From Kutzneria viridogrisea (lineage in GTDB: Bacteria; Actinomycetota; Actinomycetes; Mycobacteriales; Pseudonocardiaceae): DNA of 64,000 bases. The notes below the pieces were generated by a model. It had not been told where the DNA came from, did no database searches, and worked only from the letters and a program-made list of their open reading frames with translations. This document shows positions 27,725-35,823 of the stretch, in pieces. Numbering within the stretch: position 1 is the stretch's first letter; the number at the start of each line of letters is the position of its first letter. The translations under genes were made by a program, and so were the position numbers. The stretch is from assembly GCA_014138725.1 (NCBI GenBank), contig JACJID010000004.1, positions 310,001-374,000 on the forward strand. The letters run 5' to 3'.

Positions 27725-27739
27725 AGTCCACAGTGGACT
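27725..27739. promoter_or_regulatory. AGTCCAC-A-GTGGACT inverted repeat before the Pls-like gene
   Basis: This perfect 7-base inverted repeat with one central base lies 48 bases upstream of the NRPS start and contains the TCCACAGTGGA motif seen elsewhere in the window. It is the only intergenic copy, so it could be an operator for the Pls-like operon or another instance of the dispersed motif. Confidence 0.45.
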
Positions 27740-27786
27740 TCCTAACCACCCGACGCCGGGCGAACCCGGTGTATCGGAGAGGCTGG

Positions 27787-30700
27787 ATGACCGCAGTTCA
27801 CCCCCCGCACGAGCTCGTCGAGACCTGGAGCGGGCCCAAGGCCCTGTTCCGCGCGGGCGCCACCACGGCGCCGCGCACCCTGCTGGACGTGCTGGCGCAG
27901 ACCGCGCGGCTGCACCCCGCCGCGCCCGCCGTGCACGACGGCACCACCACCCTGACCTACCGCGCGCTGGCCGCCGAGGTGGACCAGCTGCGCGCCCGGC
28001 TGGCCGCCGAGGGCATCGGCGTCGGCGACCGCGTCGGCGTGCGCGTGCCCTCGGGCACCGTCGACCTGTACGTGTGCATCCTGGCCGTGCTCGCGGCGGG
28101 CGCCGCGTACGTGCCGGTGGACGCCGAGGACCCCGAGGAGCGCGCCGAGCTGGTGTTCTCCGAGGCCGACGTGTGCGCCGTGCTCGGCGAGCACCGCGCG
28201 CTGACCCGGCGCGGCACCCCGATGGGCGCGGTCGGCTCCCCCGGCCTGGACGACGACGCCTGGATCATCTTCACCTCCGGGTCAACCGGCAAGCCCAAGG
28301 GCGTCGCGGTCTCGCACCGCAGCGCCGCCGCCTTCGTGGACGCCGAGGCCCGGCTGTTCCTCACCGAGGAGCCGATCGGCCCCGGCGACCGGGTGCTGGC
28401 CGGTCTCTCGGTGGCCTTCGACGCCTCCTGCGAGGAGATGTGGCTGGCCTGGCGGCACGGGGCCTGCCTGGTGCCGGCGCCGCGCTCGCTGGTGCGCACC
28501 GGGGTGGACCTGGGCCCCTGGCTGGTGGACAACGAGATCACCGTCGTGTCCACGGTGCCGACCCTGGCCTCGCTGTGGCCCGCCGAGGCCCTGGAGGAGG
28601 TGCGCCTGCTCATCTTCGGCGGTGAGGCCTGCCCGCCGGAGCTGGCCGAGCGGGTGGCCGTGGAGGGCCGGGAGGTGTGGAACACCTACGGCCCCACCGA
28701 GGCGACCGTGGTGGCCTGCGCCGCGCAGCTGACCGACCAGGGGCCGGTGCGCATCGGCCTGCCGCTGGACGGCTGGGAGCTGGCCGTGGTCGACCAGCAG
28801 GGCGAGCTGGTGCCGATGGGCGAGAGCGGCGAGCTGGTGATCGGCGGGGTGGGCCTGGCCCGCTACCTGGACCGCGCCAAGGACGCCGAGAAGTTCGCCC
28901 CGCTGCCCGCGATGGGCTGGGAGCGCGCCTATCGCAGCGGGGACCTGGTCCGCGCCGAGCCGGAGGGCCTGCTGTTCCTGGGCCGCGCCGACGAACAGGT
29001 CAAGCTGGGCGGCCGGCGCATCGAGCTGGGCGAGGTGGACGCCGCGCTACAGGCGCTGCCCGAGGTGATCGGTGCGGCCGCCGCCGTGCGCAACGGCACC
29101 ATCCTCGTCGGCTACGTGGTGGCCACGCCCGAGTTCGACCAGGCCGCCGCCCTGGAGCGGCTGCGCGCGGCCCTGCCCGCGGCGCTGGTGCCGTTGCTGG
29201 CGGTGGTGGACACGCTGCCCACCCGCACCTCCGGCAAGGTGGACCGCAACGCGCTGCCCTGGCCGCTGCCCACCTCCGCCGACGCGCCCGCGCTGGCCGG
29301 TACCCAGGGCTGGCTCGCCGAGCAGTGGGGCGCCGTGCTCGGCGTGGCCCCGGTCGAGGCCGAGGCCGACTTCTTCGCCAGCGGGGGCGGCAGCCTGGCC
29401 GCCGCGCGGCTGGTCGGGCTGATCCGCCAGCGCTACGCCAGCGCCTCGGTCAGCGACATCTACCAGAACCCGACCGTGCGGGCGATGGCCGCGCGGCTGG
29501 ACGAGTTCGACAGCGCCGCCGCCAGCAAGCGCATCGTCACGCCGACCCCGCGCAGCGCCGGGCTGGTGCAGACCCTGCTCCTGCTGCCGCTGTTCACGCT
29601 GGTGGGCCTGCGCTGGACCGTGGCGCTGGCCGCCGCGGGCAACCTGCTGTCCCTGCTGGACGGCTTCACCTGGCTGCCCACCGTGTCCTGGTGGTGGGTG
29701 CTGGCGGGCTGGCTGGCGCTGGTCCACCCGGCCGGTCGCACGCTCATCGCCGCCGGTGGCGCGCGACTGCTGCTGCGGGGCGTCAAACCGGGCAGCTACC
29801 CGCGTGGCGGCGGCGTGCACCTGCGGCTGTGGTTCACCGAGAAACTGGCCGAGTTCACCGGGGCCAGCGAGCTGACCGGCGCCTGGCTGACCCGCTACGC
29901 CCGCGCGCTGGGCGTGAAGGTGGCCGAGGAGGTGGACCTGCACTCGCTGCCCCCGGTGACCGGCATGCTCAAGCTGGGCAAGGGCTGCGCGATCGAGCCC
30001 GAGGTGGACCTGTCCGGGCACTGGCTGGACGGGGACCTGCTGCACATCGGCAAGATCCGGGTGGGCGCGGGCGCCACGGTCGGCGCGCGCAGCACCCTGT
30101 TCCCCGGGGCCCGCATCGGCAAGCGCGCCGAGATCGCGCCCGGTTCGGGCGTCACCGGCTCGGTGCCCGCCGGTCAGCGCTGGGCCGGGGTGCCCGCCAG
30201 CCGGGACGGCAAGGCCACCCGGCGCTGGCCCGCCAGCCGCCCGGCCCGGTTCCGCCGCTGGCAGTGGGCCTACGGACTGACCACCGGCGCGCTGTCCCTG
30301 GTGCCCGTGCTGGCCACGGTGCCCGCGCTGGCCGTCGTCGGCCTGTTCCTGCGCGGCGCCACCTCGGTGTCCTCCGCACTGGGCGGCGCCCTGCTGGCCG
30401 CGCCGCTGGCGACCCTGGCCTGGCTGGCCGCCTACGCGCTGGTCGTGCTCTGCGCGGTCCGGCTGCTGAGCATCGGCCTGCGCGAGGGCTACCACCCGGT
30501 GCACAGCCGGATCGCCTGGCAGGCGTGGACCACCGAGCGGCTGATGGACCTGGCCCGCGTGGCGCTGTTCCCGTTCTACGCCAGCCTGTTCACCCCCGTG
30601 TGGCTGCGGGCGCTTGGCATGAAGGTCGGCCGCAGGGTCGAGGCCTCCACGGTGCTGGCGCTGCCCTCGATGACCACCGTGGGCGACGGCGCCTTCCTCG

Positions 30701-31644
30701 CCGACGACACCCTGGTCGGCTCCTACGAGCTGGGCGGCGGCTGGCTGCGCATCGGCGAGGCGCGCATCGGCAAGCGCGCGTTCCTGGGCAACTCCGGCAT
30801 GACCGCGCCGGGCCGCTCGGTGCCCAACCGCGGGCTGGTCGGCGTGCTGTCGGCCACCCCGAAGCGGGCCAAGGCGGGCAGCTCGTACCTGGGTATGCCG
30901 CCGATGAAGCTGCCGCGCGCCGTCGAGGAGGGCGACCAGAGCCGCACCTTCAAGCCGCCGCGACGGCTCGTGATCGCCCGCGCGCTGGTGGAGCTGTGCC
31001 GGGTGCTGCCGGTGATGGCCAAGTTCGCGCTGGCCGTGCTGACCGTGGCCGCCGTGGCGACCGTGGCGAGCCGGTACGGGTTCATCGTGGCGGGGCTGGC
31101 GGCCGGGCTGCTGCTGGCGGCCGGTGGCGTGTTGGCCTGCCTGCTGGCGATCGCCGCGAAGTGGCTGCTGGTCGGCCGGTTCCGCGCGGTGGAGCACCCG
31201 CTGTGGAGCTCCTTCGTGTGGCGCAACGAGCTGGCCGACACCTTCGTCGAGGTGCTGGCCGTGCCGCTGCTGGCCGGCCGGGTCGGCGGCACGCCCGTGA
31301 TGTCGCTGTGGCTGCGCGGGCTCGGCGCACGCATCGGGCGCGGCGCGTGGGTGGAGACCTACTGGCTGCCCGAGGCGGATCTGGTCGACATCGGTGCCGG
31401 AGCGGTCGTGAACCGGGGGTGCGTGGTGCAGACCCACCTGTTCCATGATCGGATCATGCGCATGGACGAGGTGCGACTGGAGGACGGGGCGACCCTGGGC
31501 CCGCACGGCATCGTGCTGCCCGGGGCGGGGATCGGCGCGGGGGCCACCGTGGGCCCGGCGTCACTGGTGATGAGGGGCGAGCGCGTGCCGTCGGACACGC
31601 GCTGGCTCGGCAACCCGATCTCCGCCTGGCGGACCAAGCGGTGA
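27787..31644 (+). CDS. Pls/PosA-family membrane NRPS, candidate poly(amino acid) synthetase
   Basis: The 1285 residues have the architecture of epsilon-poly-L-lysine synthetase (Pls, about 1319 residues). An adenylation domain spans about 30-510 (IIFTSGSTGKPKGVAVSH, NTYGPTEATV, RSGDLV, TSGKVDRNALP). A carrier domain has its phosphopantetheine Ser in FFASGGGSLAA near 535. Three membrane-helix pairs (near 595-655, 840-900 and 1075-1130) are interleaved with three soluble acyltransferase-like segments that carry hexapeptide repeats. There is no condensation or thioesterase domain, as in Pls, which joins free amino acids iteratively. Hand alignment of the binding pocket with GrsA gives D-A-E-S-I-G-T-V-V-K; the acidic third position and overall match suggest lysine or another basic amino acid. 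Start ATG 27787 with GGAGAGG. Coupled to the M1 peptidase. Confidence 0.9.
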   Translation: MTAVHPPHELVETWSGPKALFRAGATTAPRTLLDVLAQTARLHPAAPAVHDGTTTLTYRALAAEVDQLRARLAAEGIGVGDRVGVRVPSGTVDLYVCILAVLAAGAAYVPVDAEDPEERAELVFSEADVCAVLGEHRALTRRGTPMGAVGSPGLDDDAWIIFTSGSTGKPKGVAVSHRSAAAFVDAEARLFLTEEPIGPGDRVLAGLSVAFDASCEEMWLAWRHGACLVPAPRSLVRTGVDLGPWLVDNEITVVSTVPTLASLWPAEALEEVRLLIFGGEACPPELAERVAVEGREVWNTYGPTEATVVACAAQLTDQGPVRIGLPLDGWELAVVDQQGELVPMGESGELVIGGVGLARYLDRAKDAEKFAPLPAMGWERAYRSGDLVRAEPEGLLFLGRADEQVKLGGRRIELGEVDAALQALPEVIGAAAAVRNGTILVGYVVATPEFDQAAALERLRAALPAALVPLLAVVDTLPTRTSGKVDRNALPWPLPTSADAPALAGTQGWLAEQWGAVLGVAPVEAEADFFASGGGSLAAARLVGLIRQRYASASVSDIYQNPTVRAMAARLDEFDSAAASKRIVTPTPRSAGLVQTLLLLPLFTLVGLRWTVALAAAGNLLSLLDGFTWLPTVSWWWVLAGWLALVHPAGRTLIAAGGARLLLRGVKPGSYPRGGGVHLRLWFTEKLAEFTGASELTGAWLTRYARALGVKVAEEVDLHSLPPVTGMLKLGKGCAIEPEVDLSGHWLDGDLLHIGKIRVGAGATVGARSTLFPGARIGKRAEIAPGSGVTGSVPAGQRWAGVPASRDGKATRRWPASRPARFRRWQWAYGLTTGALSLVPVLATVPALAVVGLFLRGATSVSSALGGALLAAPLATLAWLAAYALVVLCAVRLLSIGLREGYHPVHSRIAWQAWTTERLMDLARVALFPFYASLFTPVWLRALGMKVGRRVEASTVLALPSMTTVGDGAFLADDTLVGSYELGGGWLRIGEARIGKRAFLGNSGMTAPGRSVPNRGLVGVLSATPKRAKAGSSYLGMPPMKLPRAVEEGDQSRTFKPPRRLVIARALVELCRVLPVMAKFALAVLTVAAVATVASRYGFIVAGLAAGLLLAAGGVLACLLAIAAKWLLVGRFRAVEHPLWSSFVWRNELADTFVEVLAVPLLAGRVGGTPVMSLWLRGLGARIGRGAWVETYWLPEADLVDIGAGAVVNRGCVVQTHLFHDRIMRMDEVRLEDGATLGPHGIVLPGAGIGAGATVGPASLVMRGERVPSDTRWLGNPISAWRTKR

Positions 31645-32969
31645 ACGCGCAGCGCAAGGCCCCGGCCGCAGTGGCCGGGGCCGATCGTGGCATGGACTCC
31701 TACCTGCCCGAACACGGCAACGGCGGCTACCAGGTCCGGCACTACGACCTGGACCTGGACTACCGGCTCGGGCCGGGCCGACTGTCGGGCCGCGCGCGGA
31801 TCACCGCGGCGGCCGGTCCCTCGCTGTCGGCGTTCAGCCTGGACCTGGAGGACTCGTTCAAGGTCGGCCGGGTCACCGTCTCCGGCAAGGCCGCCCGCTA
31901 CACCCACCGCGGCGGCAAGCTGCGCGTGCGCCCGGCCAAGCCGGTGCCCGCGGGCGCCGACTTCGTGGTGGACCTGCGCTACGTGGGCACCCCGGTGCCG
32001 GTGCGCAGCGCGCACTGGGGCGAGATCGGCTGGGACCAGCTCACCGACGGCGTGATCGTGGCCAGCCAGCCCATCGGGGCGCCCTCCTGGTTCCCCTGCA
32101 ACAACACGCCCGCCGACAAGGCCGCGTACCGGATCTCGGTCACCACCGCCACGCCCTACACCGTGGTGGCCAACGGGGTGCTGGTCTCGCAGCGCACCAA
32201 CGCCAGCACCACGACCTGGGTGTACGAGAGCACCGCGCCGATGGCCGCGTACCTGGCGACCGTGCAGATCGGCCAGTACGAGCTCGTGGACCTCGGGCCT
32301 GCCCAGCGCGCCGCCGTGCCGGGCAGGCTGCTGCCGGTGTTCGGGCACGACTTCGGCAGGCAGCCGGAGATGATGTCCGCCTTCGAGGCCCTGTTCGGGC
32401 AGTACCCCTTCGAGGAGTACACGGTCGTCGTGGTGGACGACGAACTGGACGTGCCGATCGAGGCCCAGGGCCTGTCGGTGTTCGGCACCAACCACGTGGA
32501 CGGCTACCGCGGCGCCGAGCACCTGGTCGCGCACGAGCTGGCGCACCAGTGGTTCGGCAACAGCCTGACCGTCGCCGACTGGCGGCACATCTGGCTCAAC
32601 GAGGGCTTCGCGACCTACGCCGAGTGGCTGTGGTCGGAGTGCTCCGGCGGCGTGCCCGCGGCCGGGCTGGCGGCCCGTTCTCGCTCCGAACTGGCCCGCC
32701 AGCGCCAGGACCTGCGGGTCTCCGACCCCGGCGCGCGCCGCATGTTCGACGACCGGGTGTACCAGCGCGGGGCGCTCACGTTGCAGGCCCTGCGCGTGGA
32801 GGTCGGCGACGACGCGTTCTTCGCCCTGCTGCGCGAGTGGACCCTGGTGAACCGGCACTGCACCGTCACGACCGAGCAGTTCACCACCCTCGCCCAACGC
32901 CACACCGACCGTCCGCTGGCGCCCCTGTTCCGGCGCTGGCTGCACGAGACCCCGATGCCGCTGGCGTAG
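31641..32969 (+). CDS. M1-family zinc aminopeptidase, partner of the Pls-like synthetase
   Basis: This 442-residue metallopeptidase starts at GTG 31641, overlapping the NRPS stop by GTGA. The zinc site is complete: His298-Glu299-Leu-Ala-His302 and Glu321 (NEGFATYAEW), spaced as in family M1. The substrate N-terminus motif GxMEN of classical aminopeptidases is replaced by IEAQGLSVFG, and the C-terminal helical bowl of large M1 enzymes is missing, so this is a short subfamily. There is no signal peptide or membrane helix. Producers of epsilon-poly-lysine carry Zn-dependent degrading peptidases that protect the cell from its own polymer. By position this enzyme is a good candidate for that role or for trimming the product; that is inference. 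Confidence 0.9.
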   Translation: MNAQRKAPAAVAGADRGMDSYLPEHGNGGYQVRHYDLDLDYRLGPGRLSGRARITAAAGPSLSAFSLDLEDSFKVGRVTVSGKAARYTHRGGKLRVRPAKPVPAGADFVVDLRYVGTPVPVRSAHWGEIGWDQLTDGVIVASQPIGAPSWFPCNNTPADKAAYRISVTTATPYTVVANGVLVSQRTNASTTTWVYESTAPMAAYLATVQIGQYELVDLGPAQRAAVPGRLLPVFGHDFGRQPEMMSAFEALFGQYPFEEYTVVVVDDELDVPIEAQGLSVFGTNHVDGYRGAEHLVAHELAHQWFGNSLTVADWRHIWLNEGFATYAEWLWSECSGGVPAAGLAARSRSELARQRQDLRVSDPGARRMFDDRVYQRGALTLQALRVEVGDDAFFALLREWTLVNRHCTVTTEQFTTLAQRHTDRPLAPLFRRWLHETPMPLA

Positions 32970-33492
32970 GTCGCACGCAGGCGTTGACCAGTGGCGCGTA
33001 CGGCGGGGCGGTGCTGGGCAGGCCGCGGTGCACCATCACCTCGCCCGCGGCAGCGCCCAGCGCCTCCAGTGCGCCCACCTCGACGTCCGTGGCGCAGTGG
33101 CACAGTGCCCAGTAGGCCCCGATCGCCCCGATCGGGGATTCGCGACGAATGGGGGTCATCACCAGGCTGCGCACGAATGTCGGCCGATAGGCCTTCTGCG
33201 GGATTCGTGAGTCCACGCGGATGTCCGGGATGACGACGGTCTCCCCGTTCAGCATCGCCCAACCGCTGATGCAGTTGGCCGCCGGGAATCGCATCCCCTT
33301 CCACAACGGGCTCATCGAGTCCTCATCCAGGTAGTAGCACTGGTCGCCCTCCAGCAGCACCATGGTGGCACCGTGCGCGTTGACCGCCCTGCGGGCGGCG
33401 CAGCGCACGATTTCCTGGACATCCTCCAGGGTTTTCGCCTCGCCGAGTTGACAGATTGCCTGGTCGATCACATCGTCCGCGTTCGCCGCCAC
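32881..33492 (-). CDS. GAF-domain protein
   Basis: This is a 203-residue cytoplasmic protein whose first 160 residues are one GAF sensor domain: TLEDVQEIVRCAARRAVNAH, ATMVLLEGDQCYYL, CISGWAMLNGETVVIPDI, RSLVMTPIRRESPIGAIGAY. There is no kinase, cyclase or DNA-binding partner domain, so it would act by binding a ligand and a separate protein. Four cysteines lie in or near the pocket. The C-terminal 40 residues are low-complexity Ala/Gly/Arg, and their codons overlap the last 89 bases of the converging M1 peptidase gene, so the true C-terminus matters less than the GAF core. The ATG at 33492 is preceded by an AT-richer stretch (33500-33600) that probably holds its promoter. Confidence 0.8.
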   Translation of the reverse strand: MAANADDVIDQAICQLGEAKTLEDVQEIVRCAARRAVNAHGATMVLLEGDQCYYLDEDSMSPLWKGMRFPAANCISGWAMLNGETVVIPDIRVDSRIPQKAYRPTFVRSLVMTPIRRESPIGAIGAYWALCHCATDVEVGALEALGAAAGEVMVHRGLPSTAPPYAPLVNACVRPTPAASGSRAASAGTGAPADGRCGVGRGW

Positions 33493-33661
33493 TGCCGTTC
33501 TCGATTCGCTTCACAAACCCGAGACACATGGGTGATCGACTACTTTTGACAAACCGAACAAGACGACTTGATTGAACCTTGCACAGCTTCAGCTGCGCCA
33601 GTACCGCCATGAGTGCTGGCCAGAAGTTCCCATTGTCCAGTTGTCGACAACCTGCGGAGTG

Positions 33662-35056
33662 CTAGTCCTCAGCGACGGCTGCCGCGGCATTGACCAGACC
33701 GTGGCCGAAGTAGCTGGTCTGGCCGTCACGGGTGACGCAGGGCGAGCCGGTCGGGCAGGCAGCGGGCGTGGCGGTGCGGAACAGTTGCGCCTTGATCCGT
33801 TCGGCGCTCCAGCGCGGGTGCTCGCTGGCGATCAGCGCGGCCACACCGACGGTGTGCGGGGCCGACATGGAGGTGCCGCTGGCGGGGCGGTAGCCGTTGC
33901 CGGGCCACGTCGACCAGGTCCGCACGCCGGGTGCGGCCAGCGCGACGGGCCCGATGCCGTAGTTGGAGAAGCTCGCCTTGGCCAGCTTCTCGTCCACGGC
34001 ACCGGTGCCGATGACCCCGGGCAGTTCGTGCGGCAGCCGGATGCACTCGTTGCTGATCTCCCGGTGCACCGGGCTGCTGTCGTACGGGCTCTCGTCATCG
34101 GTCTTGCGGTTGGTCAGGTCGATGCCCGCGTTGCCCGCCGAGGCCACGACGAGCACCTCGTTGCGCTGCGCGTAGGACACGGCCCGGCCCACGGCGAGCC
34201 GGATCGCAGCCTGGTCCACCTGGTCGGGACAGCTGTAGCGCCACGGGTTGAGCCGGTAGCTGTTGTTGACCACGCGGAACCCGTGCTCGGCGGCCCAGAC
34301 GAAGCCGCACACCATGCTCTCCGGGGTCTCGGTGTCGTCCAGTTCGGCCATCTTCACCGCGGCCACCCGCACGTCCGGTGCGATGCCCACGACCCCGAAG
34401 CCGTTCTCGGCGGCGGCGATGGTGCCCGCGACGTGCGTGCCGTGGCCGTCCAGGGTGGGACGCCACGCCCCGCGTCCCCGGTCGGCCCAGCCGGACAGGC
34501 AGGACACGGAGTTGCGCGTGTCCACGGCCTCCGCCAGGTCGGGGTGCGTGTCGTCCACGCCCGTGTCCAGCACGCCGACGATCACGCGTCGGCTGCCGGT
34601 GGTCACCTCGTGCGCCTTGGCCAGGCCCAGCGCGGGCACGTCCCAGGCCGTGCCCTCGGCGGGCGGCGGGGTGCTCGGCGCGGCGGGCCCGGTGTACTCC
34701 AGGTCCCGGCGTGGCGCGAACCAGCCCGCCGCGATCTTGGCGGTGCGGGTCGCGCCCACGGCCGCGATCCCAGGCGTGGCACGGACCTTCGCGGCGAAGT
34801 CCTCGCGCGCGGAGTAGGCCACGAGGACGCCGACCTGCGGGTAGGCCGACACCACCGTGCCGCCCGCGCCGCGGATCGCGCGCTCGGCCCGCCAGGTGCT
34901 GAGCCGGTCGGCGCCGGTCACCACCACGTGCGGCAGCACCAGTTGGCCCGGGTCTGCCGCCGCGGCGGGCTCGCTGGTGGGCGCGGGTTCGGCCTGCGCG
35001 ACCGGGGCCGCCAGCAGCAGTCCGATCGCCGACAACACAGTCAGGGTGCGGGTCAT
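33662..35056 (-). CDS. Secreted subtilisin-like serine protease (S8)
   Basis: This 464-residue exported protease begins at the ATG at 35056 with a signal peptide (MTRTLTVLSAIGLLLAAPVA, cleavage near AQA). An N-terminal inhibitor-like propeptide region follows (about 45-125, VVSAYPQVGVLVAYSAREDF). The catalytic triad is intact: Asp in GVLDTGVDDTHPDL near 165, His in DGHGTHVAGTIAA near 205, and Ser in SGTSMSAPHTVG near 395, plus the oxyanion Asn in VVASAGNAG. Several Cys residues could form disulfides. No sorting signal or membrane anchor follows the catalytic domain, so it should be released. Upstream in-frame codons to 35161 are rejected because they precede the signal peptide and overlap the divergent DsbA-like gene. 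Confidence 0.92.
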   Translation of the reverse strand: MTRTLTVLSAIGLLLAAPVAQAEPAPTSEPAAAADPGQLVLPHVVVTGADRLSTWRAERAIRGAGGTVVSAYPQVGVLVAYSAREDFAAKVRATPGIAAVGATRTAKIAAGWFAPRRDLEYTGPAAPSTPPPAEGTAWDVPALGLAKAHEVTTGSRRVIVGVLDTGVDDTHPDLAEAVDTRNSVSCLSGWADRGRGAWRPTLDGHGTHVAGTIAAAENGFGVVGIAPDVRVAAVKMAELDDTETPESMVCGFVWAAEHGFRVVNNSYRLNPWRYSCPDQVDQAAIRLAVGRAVSYAQRNEVLVVASAGNAGIDLTNRKTDDESPYDSSPVHREISNECIRLPHELPGVIGTGAVDEKLAKASFSNYGIGPVALAAPGVRTWSTWPGNGYRPASGTSMSAPHTVGVAALIASEHPRWSAERIKAQLFRTATPAACPTGSPCVTRDGQTSYFGHGLVNAAAAVAED

Positions 35057-35147
35057 CACGGCGCGCAGCCTAGGGAGGACCGGGACAAATCGCATCGGCT
35101 GAACGTATGTACTATGTGGTTCGTACTTTCGTGGGAAGGGATTCACC

Positions 35148-35789
35148 GTGCGCGTGGACATCTGGTCGGATCTCGTGTGCCCCTGGTGCTACGTGGGCAA
35201 GCGCCGGTTCGAGCGCGCGCTGGCCGAGTTCGAGCACCGCGAGCAGGTCGAGGTCGTGCACCACTCGTTCCAGTTGGACCCCGGCTTTCCCGCTGGCCAG
35301 TCCAAGCCCCAGGTCGAGGTGCTCAGCGCCAAGTACGGCATGTCCCCCGCCGAGGCCGAGGCGGTGGAGGCGAACATGGAACGGACCGCCGCCCAGGACG
35401 GGCTGGACTACAACCTGACGGGCATCCGCACCGGCAACACCGTGGACGCACACCAGCTGGTGCACCTGGGCGCGCGGGAAGGCTTGGCGGACAAGGTGAT
35501 CGAGCGGCTGTACCGGGCGCACTTCACCGAGCAGCGGTCCCTGTTCGACCACGACTCGCTGGTCGCGCTGGCCGAGGAGGCGGGGCTGGACTCGCGGGAG
35601 GCCCGCCGGGTGCTCACCGAGGGCACCTACGCCCAGGCCGTGGCCGAGGACGGGCGGCAGGCCCAGCAGCTGGGTGCCACCGCCGTGCCGTTCTTCGTGA
35701 TCGACGAGCGCTACGGGGTCTCCGGCGCGCAGCCCGCCGAGCTGTTCGGCAAGGCGCTGACCCAGGCCTGGCAGGAATCCCGAGGCTAG
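35148..35789 (+). CDS. DsbA-family (FrnE-like) oxidoreductase
   Basis: This is a 213-residue thioredoxin-fold protein. It begins IWSDLVCPWCYVGKRRFERA, with the CPWC redox site at residues 11-14 characteristic of FrnE, and the helical insertion that DsbA-like proteins carry in mid-sequence. The conserved cis-Pro loop is GATAVPFFVIDERYGVSGAQ. There is no signal peptide, so it works in the cytoplasm, where FrnE proteins are linked to oxidative stress or to polyketide tailoring. The GTG at 35148 has GGGAAGGG upstream, and TACTAT near 35109 may be the -10 box. The TAG stop lies inside the stem of the following terminator. Confidence 0.9.
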   Translation: MRVDIWSDLVCPWCYVGKRRFERALAEFEHREQVEVVHHSFQLDPGFPAGQSKPQVEVLSAKYGMSPAEAEAVEANMERTAAQDGLDYNLTGIRTGNTVDAHQLVHLGAREGLADKVIERLYRAHFTEQRSLFDHDSLVALAEEAGLDSREARRVLTEGTYAQAVAEDGRQAQQLGATAVPFFVIDERYGVSGAQPAELFGKALTQAWQESRG

Positions 35790-35823
35790 TGCGGTGTCCG
35801 GCAACCCTCGGACACCGCACTAG
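35786..35823. terminator. Bidirectional terminator containing both genes' stop codons
   Basis: CTAGTGCGGTGTCCG (35786-35800) and CGGACACCGCACTAG (35809-35823) form a perfect 15-base stem with an 8-base loop. The TAG of the DsbA-like gene (35787-35789) and the TAG of the converging regulator (35822-35820, minus strand) are the two symmetric CTAG ends. Confidence 0.85.

Noticed and set aside
29047-31506. Very long minus-strand frame opposite the Pls-like gene
   Set aside because: Composition is His/Gln/Gly/Arg-rich and repetitive, typical of an antisense shadow; the plus strand has intact domains.
27787-31644. Ordinary multimodular NRPS
   Set aside because: There is one adenylation and one carrier domain, then membrane helices with hexapeptide segments, and no condensation or thioesterase domain.
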